DNA of 64,000 bases from NCBI GenBank assembly GCA_963719805.1, contig CAVRDF010000001.1, positions 186,001 through 250,000 on the forward strand, given 5' to 3'. The position numbers and the translations under genes were made by a program. This DNA is from JAMXLO01 sp963719805 (lineage in GTDB: Bacteria > Pseudomonadota > Alphaproteobacteria > Acetobacterales > Acetobacteraceae). The notes beneath the pieces are model-generated. The model had not been told where the DNA came from and searched no databases. It saw nothing but the letters and a program-made list of their open reading frames with translations. Positions 26,201-35,940 of this stretch are shown here, one piece after another. Positions within the stretch are counted from its first letter, which is position 1. Each line of letters begins with the position of its first letter.

Positions 26201-26429
26201 TCACCGTGGTGGAGTAGGCGCGCTCGGTGATGAAGACGACGCGCCGTTCCATATCCTCGGTGGTGAGGCCGTTATAGTTCCACACCACCAGCACGACCGG
26301 GATGTCGATCACCGGAAAGATGTCGACGATCATGCGGGTGATCGACAAGGCGCCCATCAGCAGGATGAGCATGGCGGCGATCGCTGACGTATAGGGCCGG
26401 CGCAAGGCAAGCCGCACCAGCCCGATCAT
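23211..26429 (-). CDS. RND efflux pump permease (AcrB/HAE1-like)
   Basis: 1072 residues from ATG 26429, which follows a GGAGG box; upstream in-frame starts are not needed. It has the usual RND architecture: TM1 near the N-terminus, a large periplasmic loop, TM2-6, a second large loop and TM8-12. Recognisable stretches are GLALAIGLLVDNATVTIENI in the TM4 region and the late LGEAGEQNAPLGRAVIGGLI. It exports hydrophobic compounds by proton antiport. It is the first gene of a three-gene operon with the adaptor and a CocE-type hydrolase. Confidence 0.92.
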   Translation of the reverse strand: MIGLVRLALRRPYTSAIAAMLILLMGALSITRMIVDIFPVIDIPVVLVVWNYNGLTTEDMERRVVFITERAYSTTVNGISRIESQSIPSIGLLKVYFQPGTDIGGAIAQITSVNNSILRSAPPGMQPPGVIQFNASNVPVVQMTLSSKTLTEQQIFDYSLNFIRIRLFTIPGLSTPGPFGGKQRQINVDLDQSRLQAKGFAPVDVVNALQASNVIVPAGTARVGEREYNVQLNSSPSTVDRFNALPIGVFNGAPVTLGDVGHVSDSFATQTNVVHVNGKRAVYLAILKHADASTLTVVDAARAALPEIQAAAPNGLELKLDFDQSIFVRAAVQNVIREAVISSILVSALILVFLGSWRNTVIVSASIPLSIFAGIMGLFLTGNTINLMTLGGLALAIGLLVDNATVTIENIHRNQSLGKPLTVAILDGSREVIQPLTVATLAICIVFFPVVLLFGVARYLFIPLAATVVFCMLASYILSFSVVPSFARFLLKDDHDLGPPRGFFGLFDRGFNRFRDGYGRMLEGTLQHKGFVLICTAALLVVSIGLTKVIGLDFFPAADVGLIKLHYRAPAGTRLERTEQLVLQVEDSIRKIIPAAELDTINDTVGVPSAFNLAFVPSDNVGNMDAEILISLKPGHHPSNDYIRAIRNRLPDQFPGSTFYFQTADIVSQVLNFGLSAPIDVQIQDVNFDRAATLSRQMLQKMQAIPGVADAHLVQVLNYPSLQVDVDRLRAAKLNIAQRDVANNILTSLSSSVLVSPNFFLNPQNNVNYSVAVQTPIERIKSISDLLDTPVAKPDPGTAGNPAAQPGAPVLRLADVATIYPRSSLELVNHYTVQRELDIAANVDGRDLGAVAADIQNAIAEVSKGLPITTKILILGQNDVMQSSFRSLGLGMVLAVLLVYALLVILFQSWVDPLIIMMAVPGALMGILWMLAITGTTINVESLMGAIMSIGISVSNSILVVSFANDLRAREEVGPLRAVIDAGRIRLRPVLMTALAMIIGMVPMALGLGEAGEQNAPLGRAVIGGLIVATISTLFIVPIFYTLLRRKPPSLHSLDTRFADEATGTTTGNSHG

Positions 26430-26554
26430 TTTCGGTTCCCCTCCTGCTTGGTTATCTCTCAGACAGCAGCAGTTTTGCCATTCGTCCCGCGGATTGCCAA
26501 GCCAGCTTTGCCGTTGCAGATGAAAGTGTTGGGCTGGCCAGCGGAGGGACGCAC

Positions 26555-28348
26555 ATGAACAAAGATCAAATACAGCATGCTGCAACATTGCTGTTACACG
26601 CACGTCGTGGTCTGGCGCTGACCGGTTTGCCGGCGGAATGTCAGCCGGCGACCGTGGCGGATGCGCATGCGATCCAGGATGCCGTGACCGCCGGCCTCGG
26701 CCGCTCGATCGGCGCTTTCAAGGCCAATGCTCCCGCCAACGCCGAACCGACCCGCGGCGTGATCTATGCCGACACGGTCCTTGCATCGCCGGCGCGCGTT
26801 CCGGTGAGCCTCGGCCCGGAATGCGGCGTTGAAGGCGAGGTGGCGTTCATGTTCCGCCGCGACCTGCCTCCACGTACGACGCCCTATACGCGCGACGAGG
26901 TAGCCGCCGCCGTGGATGCCTGCGCGGCCATCGAGGTGGTCACCAGCCGCTACCAGGATCTCGGCAAGGCCTCGAACCTGGAAAAGCTGGCCGACAGCGT
27001 CAGCAACAGCGGCTTCGTGTATGGCCCGATGCTGGCCGATTGGCGCGGCCTGGATCTCGGCAAGCTGAAGGTGACACTGACGGTGAATGGCAAGCCGGTG
27101 CTCGAGCAGACCGGCGGCCATCCAACCGGCGACCCGCTCGGCATCGCCGTGGCGCTGGTCAACATGATGCGCGAGCAGGATGGCGTGCGCGCCGGCCAGT
27201 TTGTCACCTGTGGTTCGTGCACGGGGCTGCGCTTCCTCAAGCCAGGCGATGTGTGTGGCGTGCGCTTCGAGGGGCTGGGGAGCGCGGAGGTGACGTTTGC
27301 CGAGCGGCCGGCGTTCCGCGGCAATGCGCATCGCCACGATGCGGCGCTGAAGCGCTGGTTGACGCGGTCACGCCGCGAGCAGGCGCTGGAACCGGATCTG
27401 CCGATCGTCGACCCGCATCATCATCTGTGGGACGATGAGCGTGGTCCGTATCTGCTGCCCGACATCCTGGCGGACGTCGGTGGCGGCCATAATGTGCGCG
27501 CCACGGTGTTCATCGAATGCCGCGCCAATTATCGCGCCGATGGACCCGCAACAATGCGACCGGTCGGTGAGGCCGAGTTCGTCAACGGCATCTCGGCGAT
27601 GAGCGCCTCTGGCGGTTACGGTCCAACGCGGGTCGCGGCGGCTATCGTCGGTCATGCTGATTTGGCGTTGGGCGAAAAGGTGCAGGACGTGCTGGAGGCC
27701 GAGATCGCCGTCACCGGCGGCCGGCTACGCGGAATCCGCTGGTCGATCCCGTACGACGCGAGCGAGGTCGGCAAGCACGTATCGCGCTTCGTGCCTGAGG
27801 GCATCTCGCGGCAACCGGCATGGCGCGCCGGCTTCGCGCGGCTGGCGAAGTTGGGGCTGACTTTCGAAGGCTGGTGCTATCATCCGCAGCTGGCGGAGAT
27901 CACCGATCTCGCCAAGGCGTTCCCCGACACCACGATTATCCTCAACCATGTCGGTGGCGCGCTCGGGGTCGGACCATACGCATCGCGCAAGGCCGATGAA
28001 TTCGCTGCCTGGCAGCGTTCGATCCGCGAACTCGCGAAGTGCCCGAACGTGGTGGTGAAGCTTGGCGGTCTTGGCATGCTGATCTTCGGCTTCGACCTGC
28101 ATCTGCGCCAGACGCCGCCGTCGTCCGAGCTGCTCGCCAGCACCTGGAGGCCGTATATCGAAACGTGTATCGATGCGTTCGGTGCCGATCGCTGCATGTA
28201 CGAGAGCAACTTCCCGGTGGACAAGCAGTCCTGCGACTACACGGCCTGCTGGAACGCATTCAAGCGGCTATCTGCTGGGGCTTCCGAACAGGAGAAGGCG
28301 GCGCTGTTCAGCGGCACCGCCGCGCGGGTTTACCGGATCGCGCTGTAG
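26555..28348 (+). CDS. Hydratase (MhpD/FAH-like) fused to amidohydrolase_2 domain
   Basis: 597 residues in one uninterrupted frame. Residues 1 to ~260 match 2-keto-4-pentenoate hydratase/oxaloacetate decarboxylase proteins: ALTGLPAECQPATVADAHAI, metal-site region PECGVEGEVAFMF, and GSCTGLRFLKPGDVCGVRFE. Residues ~285-597 are an amidohydrolase_2 TIM barrel, with LPIVDPHHHLWDD giving the HxHxW-type metal site and ILNHVGGALGVGPY later. Both parts are normally separate proteins of about 260 and 310 residues. The join (AERPAFRGNAHRHDAALKRW) resembles the start of a stand-alone amidohydrolase, so the fusion may be recent or due to a lost stop. Substrate unknown; sequential steps of an aromatic or lactone breakdown route would fit. 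Confidence 0.8.
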   Translation: MNKDQIQHAATLLLHARRGLALTGLPAECQPATVADAHAIQDAVTAGLGRSIGAFKANAPANAEPTRGVIYADTVLASPARVPVSLGPECGVEGEVAFMFRRDLPPRTTPYTRDEVAAAVDACAAIEVVTSRYQDLGKASNLEKLADSVSNSGFVYGPMLADWRGLDLGKLKVTLTVNGKPVLEQTGGHPTGDPLGIAVALVNMMREQDGVRAGQFVTCGSCTGLRFLKPGDVCGVRFEGLGSAEVTFAERPAFRGNAHRHDAALKRWLTRSRREQALEPDLPIVDPHHHLWDDERGPYLLPDILADVGGGHNVRATVFIECRANYRADGPATMRPVGEAEFVNGISAMSASGGYGPTRVAAAIVGHADLALGEKVQDVLEAEIAVTGGRLRGIRWSIPYDASEVGKHVSRFVPEGISRQPAWRAGFARLAKLGLTFEGWCYHPQLAEITDLAKAFPDTTIILNHVGGALGVGPYASRKADEFAAWQRSIRELAKCPNVVVKLGGLGMLIFGFDLHLRQTPPSSELLASTWRPYIETCIDAFGADRCMYESNFPVDKQSCDYTACWNAFKRLSAGASEQEKAALFSGTAARVYRIAL

Positions 28349-28354
28349 GTCTGT

Positions 28355-28430
28355 GTCGCTGCGAGCGAAGCGATTACGACAACACCTGGATTGCCGCGTC
28401 GCATCGCTCCTCGCAATGACACGGGAGGGC
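28355..28430. repeat. Dispersed palindromic repeat, copy B
   Basis: GCGAGCGAAGCGATT...CTGGATTGCCGCG...CTCGCAATGACACGGG lies right after the hydratase fusion. The terminal 15 bases are identical to those of the copy at 7240-7328 and the central CTGGAT arm is shared. It is probably an intergenic palindromic repeat. Confidence 0.55.
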
Positions 28431-28442
28431 TGGGAGAGGGCC

Positions 28443-29504
28443 CTACCTGTTCACCAGCACGTTCGCGGGGTCGGCGGCGAGCTCGCCGCGTTCGACCCGT
28501 TTCACCACGTCGGTCAGCATTGCGTGGGTCGGCGCGGCCACACCGACTTCGGCGCCCTTTTCCGCGATATAGCCGTTCATGAATTCGATCTCGGTGCGCC
28601 GGCCTTTCGCCATATCCTGGGCCATCGACGGCCGTTGCAGATCGCTGCGCGCCGCGGCGTTGGTGCCCGCCAGCATCAGCGCCTCGATCTCGTCCAGCGC
28701 GGCGCGATTGCCTTCCGACGCGAGTGCCAGCTTCTCCGGTTCCAGCGCGCCGATCTTACCCAACTTGAAGCCAAGCGCCTGACCAACCCGTACCGACTCG
28801 CCACCCAGCTTGATGCAGATGCGCCGGATCGCATCATGGCCATCGCGCGCGTTGCCGCCGAGCCCGGTCGCCGCCGACACGCCATTGCGCATGCCGTTGA
28901 CGCACAGCTTGGTCCACCGCTCGCCCCATAGATTGTCGGTCGAGTGCGCGTTGTCGATCGGCTGCAGCATCGCCACCAGTTCCTCGACGCGCCGCGTGAT
29001 CCGCCCATGCGGCTCGCCGACATGAAACGACACGACGTTCGGGTTCTTCATCATGGTGCGGCGGACATGTCCGGGCTCGAACAGCTCGACACCAACGCCG
29101 CCACCAACCACGCAACCCACCGTGCGGCCCCAGCCGACCACGCCGGCGACGCGCTCTTCATTGACGCAGTTCTGCGATGACACCACGAAGCCGCCCGGCG
29201 CCAGGTATTGCCGGATCAGTTGCGTCGCCCACACCGTGTCGTACGACTTCACCGCGATGAACGCGATGTCGATCGGCCGCTGCTTCGTCAGCTGCTGCGC
29301 ATCGGTGATGTGCATCGCATTGACGCGGATCACCCGGTTCTCCGGCTCGGTCATGCCGTAGAGACGCATGCCGTGCGCGCGCATTGCCTCGACATGCGCC
29401 GGCCACGGATCGATCAGCGTAACGTCATGGCCGAGCGCGGTCAGATTCGCGCCGATATAGCCGCCGATGGCACCGGCGCCGACGAAGGCAATGCGTTTGG
29501 ACAT
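28443..29504 (-). CDS. Ketopantoate reductase (PanE/ApbA)-family dehydrogenase
   Basis: 353 residues from ATG 29504 (AAAGGAAACGG upstream). The Rossmann start IAFVGAGAIGGYIGANLTAL binds NADP(H). Family blocks follow: DIAFIAVKSYDT, SSQNCVNEERVA and NLWGERWTKLCVNGMRNGVS with the catalytic Lys. It may reduce ketopantoate, but it is longer than typical PanE (~300). Genomic pairing with a molybdopterin oxidoreductase ten bases upstream suggests a catabolic 2-oxoacid or hydroxy-acid dehydrogenase instead. Confidence 0.8.
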   Translation of the reverse strand: MSKRIAFVGAGAIGGYIGANLTALGHDVTLIDPWPAHVEAMRAHGMRLYGMTEPENRVIRVNAMHITDAQQLTKQRPIDIAFIAVKSYDTVWATQLIRQYLAPGGFVVSSQNCVNEERVAGVVGWGRTVGCVVGGGVGVELFEPGHVRRTMMKNPNVVSFHVGEPHGRITRRVEELVAMLQPIDNAHSTDNLWGERWTKLCVNGMRNGVSAATGLGGNARDGHDAIRRICIKLGGESVRVGQALGFKLGKIGALEPEKLALASEGNRAALDEIEALMLAGTNAAARSDLQRPSMAQDMAKGRRTEIEFMNGYIAEKGAEVGVAAPTHAMLTDVVKRVERGELAADPANVLVNR

Positions 29505-29514
29505 TCCGTTTCCT

Positions 29515-31599
29515 TTATTCCGCCGCCAGCGCGAACTCCATCGCTTCGGCTCGCAACCACACCGCGGTGTCGTGGAACACCGCACCGCCACCCGGCGGTC
29601 CCGGGTCATCGCTGGTCAGCGCATTGATGCCGATACCGCCTTCGAACGCCTCGCTCGGCCAGATGCTTTCGGCGCACAGCACACCGGGCTGCAATCCCTC
29701 GGCGATCTGTGCATGCAACACCACCTCGCCGCGCGCATTGCCCAGCCGCACCCGGTCGCCATCAGCGATCCCCAGGCGTTCGGCATCGTCCGGATGCATC
29801 TGCACCATCGGCCGGCGCTCCCGCCGGCGCGAACTCGGCATCTCGGTGAAGCTGGTGTTCAGGTAACTGCGCGCCGGCGCCGTCACCAGGCGGAACGGGT
29901 ATTCCGGTGTCGCCGGATCGATGCATGCCATGTGATCCGGCAGGGGCGGCATGCACGCGTGGTTCGGTCCGAGCGAAGCCCAGTCCGGTGCGAAGTGGAA
30001 CTTCTTGTCCGGCTGCGGGAAAGCCAGTGAGGAAATGCGCCTGCTCGAACGGCAGCGCGGCGTCGATCCAGCGCTCGCGCAGCACCGTCGCCGCATCCGG
30101 CCAACCGGATGCGCGCAGCGTCTCGTCGATGATCTCCATCGCCGTCATGTCGAAGCCGCGATGCTTCGCGCCGAGCCGCCGTGCCAGGCCTTGCAGCACC
30201 TCGTGGTTGGAGCGGCATTCGCCCGGCGGCTCGATCAGCTTCGGCCCGATCTGGATATGCGTGTGTCCGCCCGCCTGGTACAGATCGTCGTGCTCCATGA
30301 ACATCGTCGCCGGCAGCACGACATCGGCCCATCGCGCCGTCTCGGTCATGAACTGCTCGTGCACGCAAACGAACAGGTCCTCACGCGAGAAGCCGCGCCG
30401 CACGCGATTGCTGTCAGGACAGACGGTCAGCGGGTTCTGGTTCTGGATCAGCATCGCGTGCACCTGCGGACCGTCACGCAGTTCGCTGCGATCGCCGGTC
30501 AGCACGCTGCCGACACGGCTCATGTCCAGCACGCGGATCGATGGATCGAGCGCATCGATCCCTTCGATCAGCCGCTTGTCCCAATGATACATGCCGCGGT
30601 TGGACCACAGCGCGCCGGCGCCCTCGTATTGCCACTTGCCGGTGACCGTCGGCAGGCAACTCACCGCATGCATATTCGCCACGCCATTGCGCATACGGGC
30701 GAAGCCGTAGCCGATACGAATGTAGCTGCGCTGCGTCGTGCAATACAGCCGCGCGAACGCCTCGATCTGCGCTACCGGCAGGCCGGTGATCGCCGCAGCC
30801 CACTCCGGTCCGCGCGCCACCAGGTGCTGCTTCCAGCGCGTCCGGACAATCCGCGTAACGCGCCATGTACGTCCCGATCCGCGTACCCGTCGCGGAACGC
30901 GACGTGCATCACAGCGCAGGCCAGCGCGCCATCGGTGCCCGGCCTTGGCGCCAGATGCATATCCGCAACCGCCGCGGTTCCGCTGCGATATGGATCCACC
31001 ACCGCCAGCCTGGCGCCGCGTTCCTTCCGCGCCCGGCTGATATGCGTCATCACGTTGACCTGGGTGGCGACCGGGTTGCCGCCCCAAACCACGATCAGAT
31101 CGGACTTCGCCATCTCCCGTGGATCGACACCCCAGGAACGGCCGACGCCCGCCCACCAGCCAAGTTCCGGCAGCGTCGTGCATATCGTCATCTTCTGCCG
31201 TGAATAGCGCATGACGTGGCGGAGCCGGTTGATGCCGTCGCGCTGCAGCAGCCCCATCGTCCCGGCAAAATAAAACGGCCAGACCGCCTCGCTGCCATGC
31301 CTTTCGGTTACATGGACGAATTCGCTTGCCACCCGGTCCAGTGCCTCATCCCAGGAGATCGCCCGGAACTGTCCGGAACCCCTGGGTCCGGTACGCAGCA
31401 ACGGTTGTGTCAGCCGATCAGGGTGGTGAATGCGTTCCGCATAGCGGGCGACCTTGGCGCAGATCACTCCGGAGGTGTAGCTGTTTGCCTCGGCTCCCCG
31501 CACGGCGCCGATACGGCGCCCGTCCAGCACTTCCACTTCCAGGGCGCAGGTCGAAGGACAGTCGTGCGGGCAGACCGAGGAACGGATGTCGCGTTGCAT
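29515..31599 (-). CDS. Molybdopterin oxidoreductase (DMSO-reductase family), three frameshifts
   Basis: Read across breaks at about 30.86 kb (two extra bases) and 30.03 kb (one extra base), the product is about 690 residues. The N-terminus has the [4Fe-4S] ligands CPHDCPSTC followed by VICAK, without a Tat signal. The central part has GYGFARMRNGVANMHAVSC and the cofactor region NQNPLTVCPDSNRV, RWADVVLPATMFME. The C-terminal MopB-CT barrel includes MHPDDAERLGIADGDRVRLG. It is a cytoplasmic Mo/W bis-pterin enzyme of unknown substrate. It forms an operon with the PanE-like gene and diverges from the ABC importer. Confidence 0.82.
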
Positions 31600-31668
31600 G
31601 AGTGCGGAGCCTAGCGTGCCAATTCAACCCTTGGCAAAATGCCTGCCAATAAGTCCCGGGAGACCAAA

Positions 31669-33269
31669 ATGCTGACCAGACGGACCCTGCTCGCCAGTTC
31701 CGCCGCCACTGTCGCGGCCCCTGCGATCATCAGCGGCGCCCACGCCGCCACGCCTAAAGGCGTCGCGGTGATGGTCAAGCAGATCGACGATATCGTCTCC
31801 TTCGACCCGGCCGAATCCTATGAATTCACCAATGGCGAGGTGGACGCCAACTGCTATCGCCGCCTGATCCGGCCGGATACCAACGACGCGACCAAGATCG
31901 AGGGCGACCTGGCCGAGAAGTGGGACATCAGCAAGGACGGCCTGACCTTCACCTTCAAGCTGCGGCACGACGCCAAGTTCGATTCCGGCAATCCGGTCAC
32001 AGCCAATGACGCCGCCGGCAGTCTGCATCGCGTGGTCAAGCTCAACAAGACGCCGGGCTTCATCATCACCCAGTTCGGCTTCACTCCGGACAACGTGGAG
32101 AAGTTCGATCCGCGCCACCGATGACTACACGCTGGAGATGAAGCTGCCGAACGAGGCAGAGGCGACCAGCTTCGTGATGTACTGCCTGTCGGCCAACGTC
32201 GGCAGCGTGGTCGATATGAAGACGGTCATGGCCAACCAGACCAACGGCGATATGGGCAACGCCTGGCTGAAGAGCCGAACGGCCGGCGCCGGACCCTTCA
32301 AGCTTACCGAATGGGCGGCCAGCGACCATGTCATCATCGATACCAATCCGCATGCGGCCGAAAAGGCGCTGATGCATCGCGTCGTGATCCGCCACGTCGC
32401 CGACCCTTCGGCGCAGCTATTGCTGCTGCAAAAGGGCGATGCCGATATCGCACGCGACCTTGGCGCCGATCAGCTCAAGACCATCTGCCGGCGACAAGGC
32501 GCTTACAATAGCGTCGGCGGGGCAAGGCACGTCGATGTATATGGCGATGAACCAGTCGATGCCTGAGCTGCAGAAGGTGCAGGTGCACCAGGCGATCAAG
32601 TGGGCGATCGACTACGAGGCGATTGCGAAGAACATCACGCCGAACACCTGGAGTGTCTGCCAAAGCTTCCTGCCGGATGCGCTGCCAGGCGCGCTGAAGA
32701 CCAACCCGTTCAAGAAGGACGTGGCGAAGGCGAAGCAGTTGCTTGCCGAGGCCGGTCTGCCGAACGGCTTCTCGGTCACCATGGACTACATCAATACGTC
32801 GCCGAGCTCTGACATCGCGCAGGCACTGCAAGCCGATCTCGCGGCCATCGGCATCAAGGCGTCGCTGCTGCCTGGTGACCAGAAGCAGGTCATCACCAAG
32901 ACGCGCGCCCGCACACATCAATTGGCGATGCTGGTTTGGGGCACCGACTACTTCGATCCGAACTCCAACTGCCAGGCCTGGTGCGAGAACCCCGACGATT
33001 CCGATCAGAGCAAGCTGAAGATCCTGGCCTGGCGCAGCCATTTCGCGGACAAGGAACTCACCAGCGAGTCCGAGGCGGCGGTGCACGAACTCGATCCCGC
33101 CAAGCGCATCGCGCTGTATCACAAGATCCAGCAGCAGTTCATGGAGCGCTCGCCGTTCGCCATGCTGCTGCAGAAGAATGCCGTCGCCGTGCTGGGCAAG
33201 GGCGTCACCGGCTTCCGGGTCGGCCCGATGCCCGACTACACGCACTACTCAAAAATCAACAAAGCCTGA
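31669..33269 (+). CDS. ABC importer substrate-binding protein 1 (DppA/OppA family), frameshifted
   Basis: About 530 residues from ATG 31669 (GGGAG six bases upstream). A signal with a twin-arginine look (MLTRRTLLASSAATVAAPAI) suggests Tat-type export. The body is SBP_bac_5: DLAEKWDISKDGLTFTFKL, AIKWAIDYEAIAKNITPNTW and the C-terminal MPDYTHYSKINKA. Breaks at about 32.12 kb and 32.49 kb are each cured by removing one base. It is paralogous to the next gene. It would capture a peptide, opine or similar compound in the periplasm. Confidence 0.85.
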
Positions 33270-33290
33270 CAACAAACGGGGGGACCGCTC

Positions 33291-34893
33291 ATGCTGACGA
33301 GACGCACGCTGCTCGCGACATCCGCTGCCGGCCTTGCTGCCCCCGCCGTCATCGGGCGGGCAGACGCTGCCACGCCGAAGAACATTGTGGTCCAGAGCAA
33401 GGCCATCGACGACATCATCGGCGCCTTCGATCCGGCGCAAGTCCTACGAGTTCGCCGACAACGAGGTTTGCGGCAACATGTACCGCAAGCTGATCATCCC
33501 CGATCCGCTGGACGCCGACAAACTCGTCGGCGACCTGGCGGAGAAGTGGGAAGTCAGCAAGGACGGCCTGACCTTCACCTTCCAGATCCACAAGGGCGTG
33601 CTGTTCGAGAGCGGCAAGCCGCTCACCGCCGAAGATGTGGCGTTCAGCCTGCAGCGTGTGGTGAAGCTCAACAAGACTCCTGGCTTCATCCTCACGCAGT
33701 TCGGCTGGAACGCCGACAATGTTGAGAAGATGATCACCGCTAAGGGCGAGAACGTGCTGGAGGTGAAGCTGCCGGAAGTGCAGGCCAGCAGCTTTCGTGC
33801 TGTACTGCCTGTCCGCCACCGTCGGCTGCGTGGTTGAGAAAGCCGTGGTGATGGCGAACCAGACCAACGGCGACCTTGGCAACGCGTGGCTCAAGTCGCA
33901 CAGTGCCGGCTCCGGCAGCTACCGTCTGGTGGAATGGGCGGCCAGCGACCACATCATCCTGGAAGCCAATCCGCACGCCGCGGTGAAGCCGCATATCAGC
34001 CGCAATGTCATCCGCCATTCGGCCGAACCTGCCACGCAGTTGCTGCTGGTGCAGAAGGGCGACGCCGATATCGCGCGCGATCTGAACGCCGATCAGCTCA
34101 AGTCGATCCAGAAAATCCGGATTTCACGTTCGCCAAGTCCAACCAGCTCACCTCGATGTATGTGGGCTGCAATCGCTCTTTGGTGCAGTTCCAGAAACAG
34201 GAAGTGTGCCAGGCGATCAAATGGGCGATCGACTACGACAACATCGCCGCCAACATCACGCCGAATGTCTGGGTGCCGTGGCAGACTTTCCTGCCCAAGG
34301 GCTCGCCTGGCTTCATCAACGAAAAGCCATTCAAGCGCGACGTTGCCAAGGCCAAGGCGCTGCTGGCGAAGGCCGGCTACGCTGACGGGTTCAGCATGAC
34401 GATGGATCACTTTGCCAAGCCGCCGTTCGGCGATGTGGCGCAGGCGATCCAGGCCAACCTCGCCGATATCGGCATCAAGGTGCAGTTGCTCGCCGGCGAG
34501 GGTAAGCAGGTCACCACCAAGATGCGCTCCCGGCAGTTCCAGATGACGTTGATGACCTGGTTCCCGGACTTCCTTGATCCGCACTCCAACGCCCAGGCGT
34601 TCAACTACAACATGGATGATTCCGACAGCTCGCAAGGTGAAGCTGCCGGCCTGGCGCTGCCATTTCCACGACGTAGAGCTGAGCAAACTGGTTGACGACG
34701 CTTCGAAGGAACTCGACAGCAAGAAGCGTATGGAGATGTACGCCAAGATGCAGCGTGATTCGATGGAGCGCTCGCCGATGTGCTTCGTGCTGCAGAACGC
34801 CGAGATCGCCACCATGCGCAAGGGCGTGTCCGGCATCTCAGCTTGGGCTGCTGCCTGACTACACCCGCTACGCGGGCGATTACCAAGGCGTGA
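33291..34893 (+). CDS. ABC importer substrate-binding protein 2 (tandem paralogue), frameshifted
   Basis: Same family and layout as the preceding protein, with near-identical landmarks: MLTRRTLLATSAAGLAAPAV, DLAEKWEVSKDGLTFTFQI, AIKWAIDYDNIAANITPNVW. It arose by tandem duplication. Breaks at about 33.44, 33.80, 34.12, 34.64, 34.83 and 34.88 kb; five are cured by removing one base and the 34.12 one by adding an A to an A-run. With the last correction the protein ends in Tyr-Lys-Ala at TGA 34891-34893, overlapping the GTG start of the permease, as expected of an operon. Two binding proteins suggest two ligands for one transporter. Confidence 0.82.
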
Positions 34894-35940
34894 GCGCGAC
34901 CACCCAGCCAACCGCGCGTTGGCGATTCCCGGCACGTATCCACCCGTTGCTGTCGGGCATCGCCAGCGTGCCGATAACGTTGTTCGGTCTGATCCTGGTC
35001 ACCTTTCTCATCGGCCGTGCGATGCCGATAGATCCGGTGATCGCCATCGTCGGCGATCACGCGCCACCCGACGTGATCGCCCGCGTGCGCACCGAACTGG
35101 GGCTCGACAAGCCGCTCTACGTGCAGTTCGGCATCTATCTGAACAACCTGGTGCATGGCGACATGGGCACCTCGGTGATGACCACGCATCCGGTCACCAG
35201 CGACATCGCCCGCTTCTTTCCCGCCACGCTGGAACTCGCCACCACGGCGATCATCATCTCGATCATCATCGGCATACCGCTCGGCGTGATTCGCCGCATC
35301 GCGTCAGGGCTCGCGCTTCGACCACGTTGTGCGCGTGGTCAGCCTCACGGGCCAGTCGGTGCCGGTCTTCGTGCTTGGGCTCGTCTGCCTGCTGGTGTTT
35401 TACGTCAAGCTCGGCATCGCGCCGGGCACCGGACAGAACGACGTGGCGTTCGAAGGCATGGTGCCGCGCGTCACCGGCATGCTGGTGATCGATTCGCTGC
35501 TCGCCGACGACTGGGATTCATTCTGGGACGCGCTGGCGCATCTGGCACTGCCGGCGCTGGTGCTCGCGTATTTCTCGATGGCCTACATAACGCGCATGAC
35601 GCGCGCCTTCATGATCGAGGCGCTGTCCGGCGAATACATCATCACCGCCCAGGCCAAGGGTCTGTCGTCCACCCGCATCCTCTGGCGCCATGCGTTCGGC
35701 AACATATCGGTGCGCCTGGTCACTGTGTTGGCGCTCGCCTACGCCAGCCTGCTGGAAGGCGCGGTCATCACCGAGACGGTGTTCAGTTGGCCGGGCATCG
35801 GCCTGTATCTCACCGTTTCCTTGCTCAACGCCGACATGAACGCCGTGCTCGGTGCGACCTTGGTGATCGGCTCGGTCTATCTCGTGCTCAACCTGCTGTC
35901 TGACATGGCGTATCATCTGCTGGACCCGCGCGTACGATGA
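34890..35940 (+). CDS. ABC importer permease (DppB-like), one frameshift
   Basis: From GTG 34890 (GTGA overlap with the previous stop), about 349 residues. It has an N-terminal helix (SGIASVPITLFGLILVTFLI) followed by the periplasmic PEDVIARVRTELGLDKP-like region, here PDVIARVRTELGLDKPLYVQ. The BPD_transp_1 domain carries the EAA-type loop EYIITAQAKGLSSTRILWRH. A break at about 35.29 kb is cured by removing one C. It forms the membrane channel with the next gene. Confidence 0.88.

Noticed and set aside
32006..34859. Separate small proteins made from each fragment of the two binding proteins
   Set aside because: The fragments align end-to-end with a single DppA-type protein and each break is fixed by a one-base correction.
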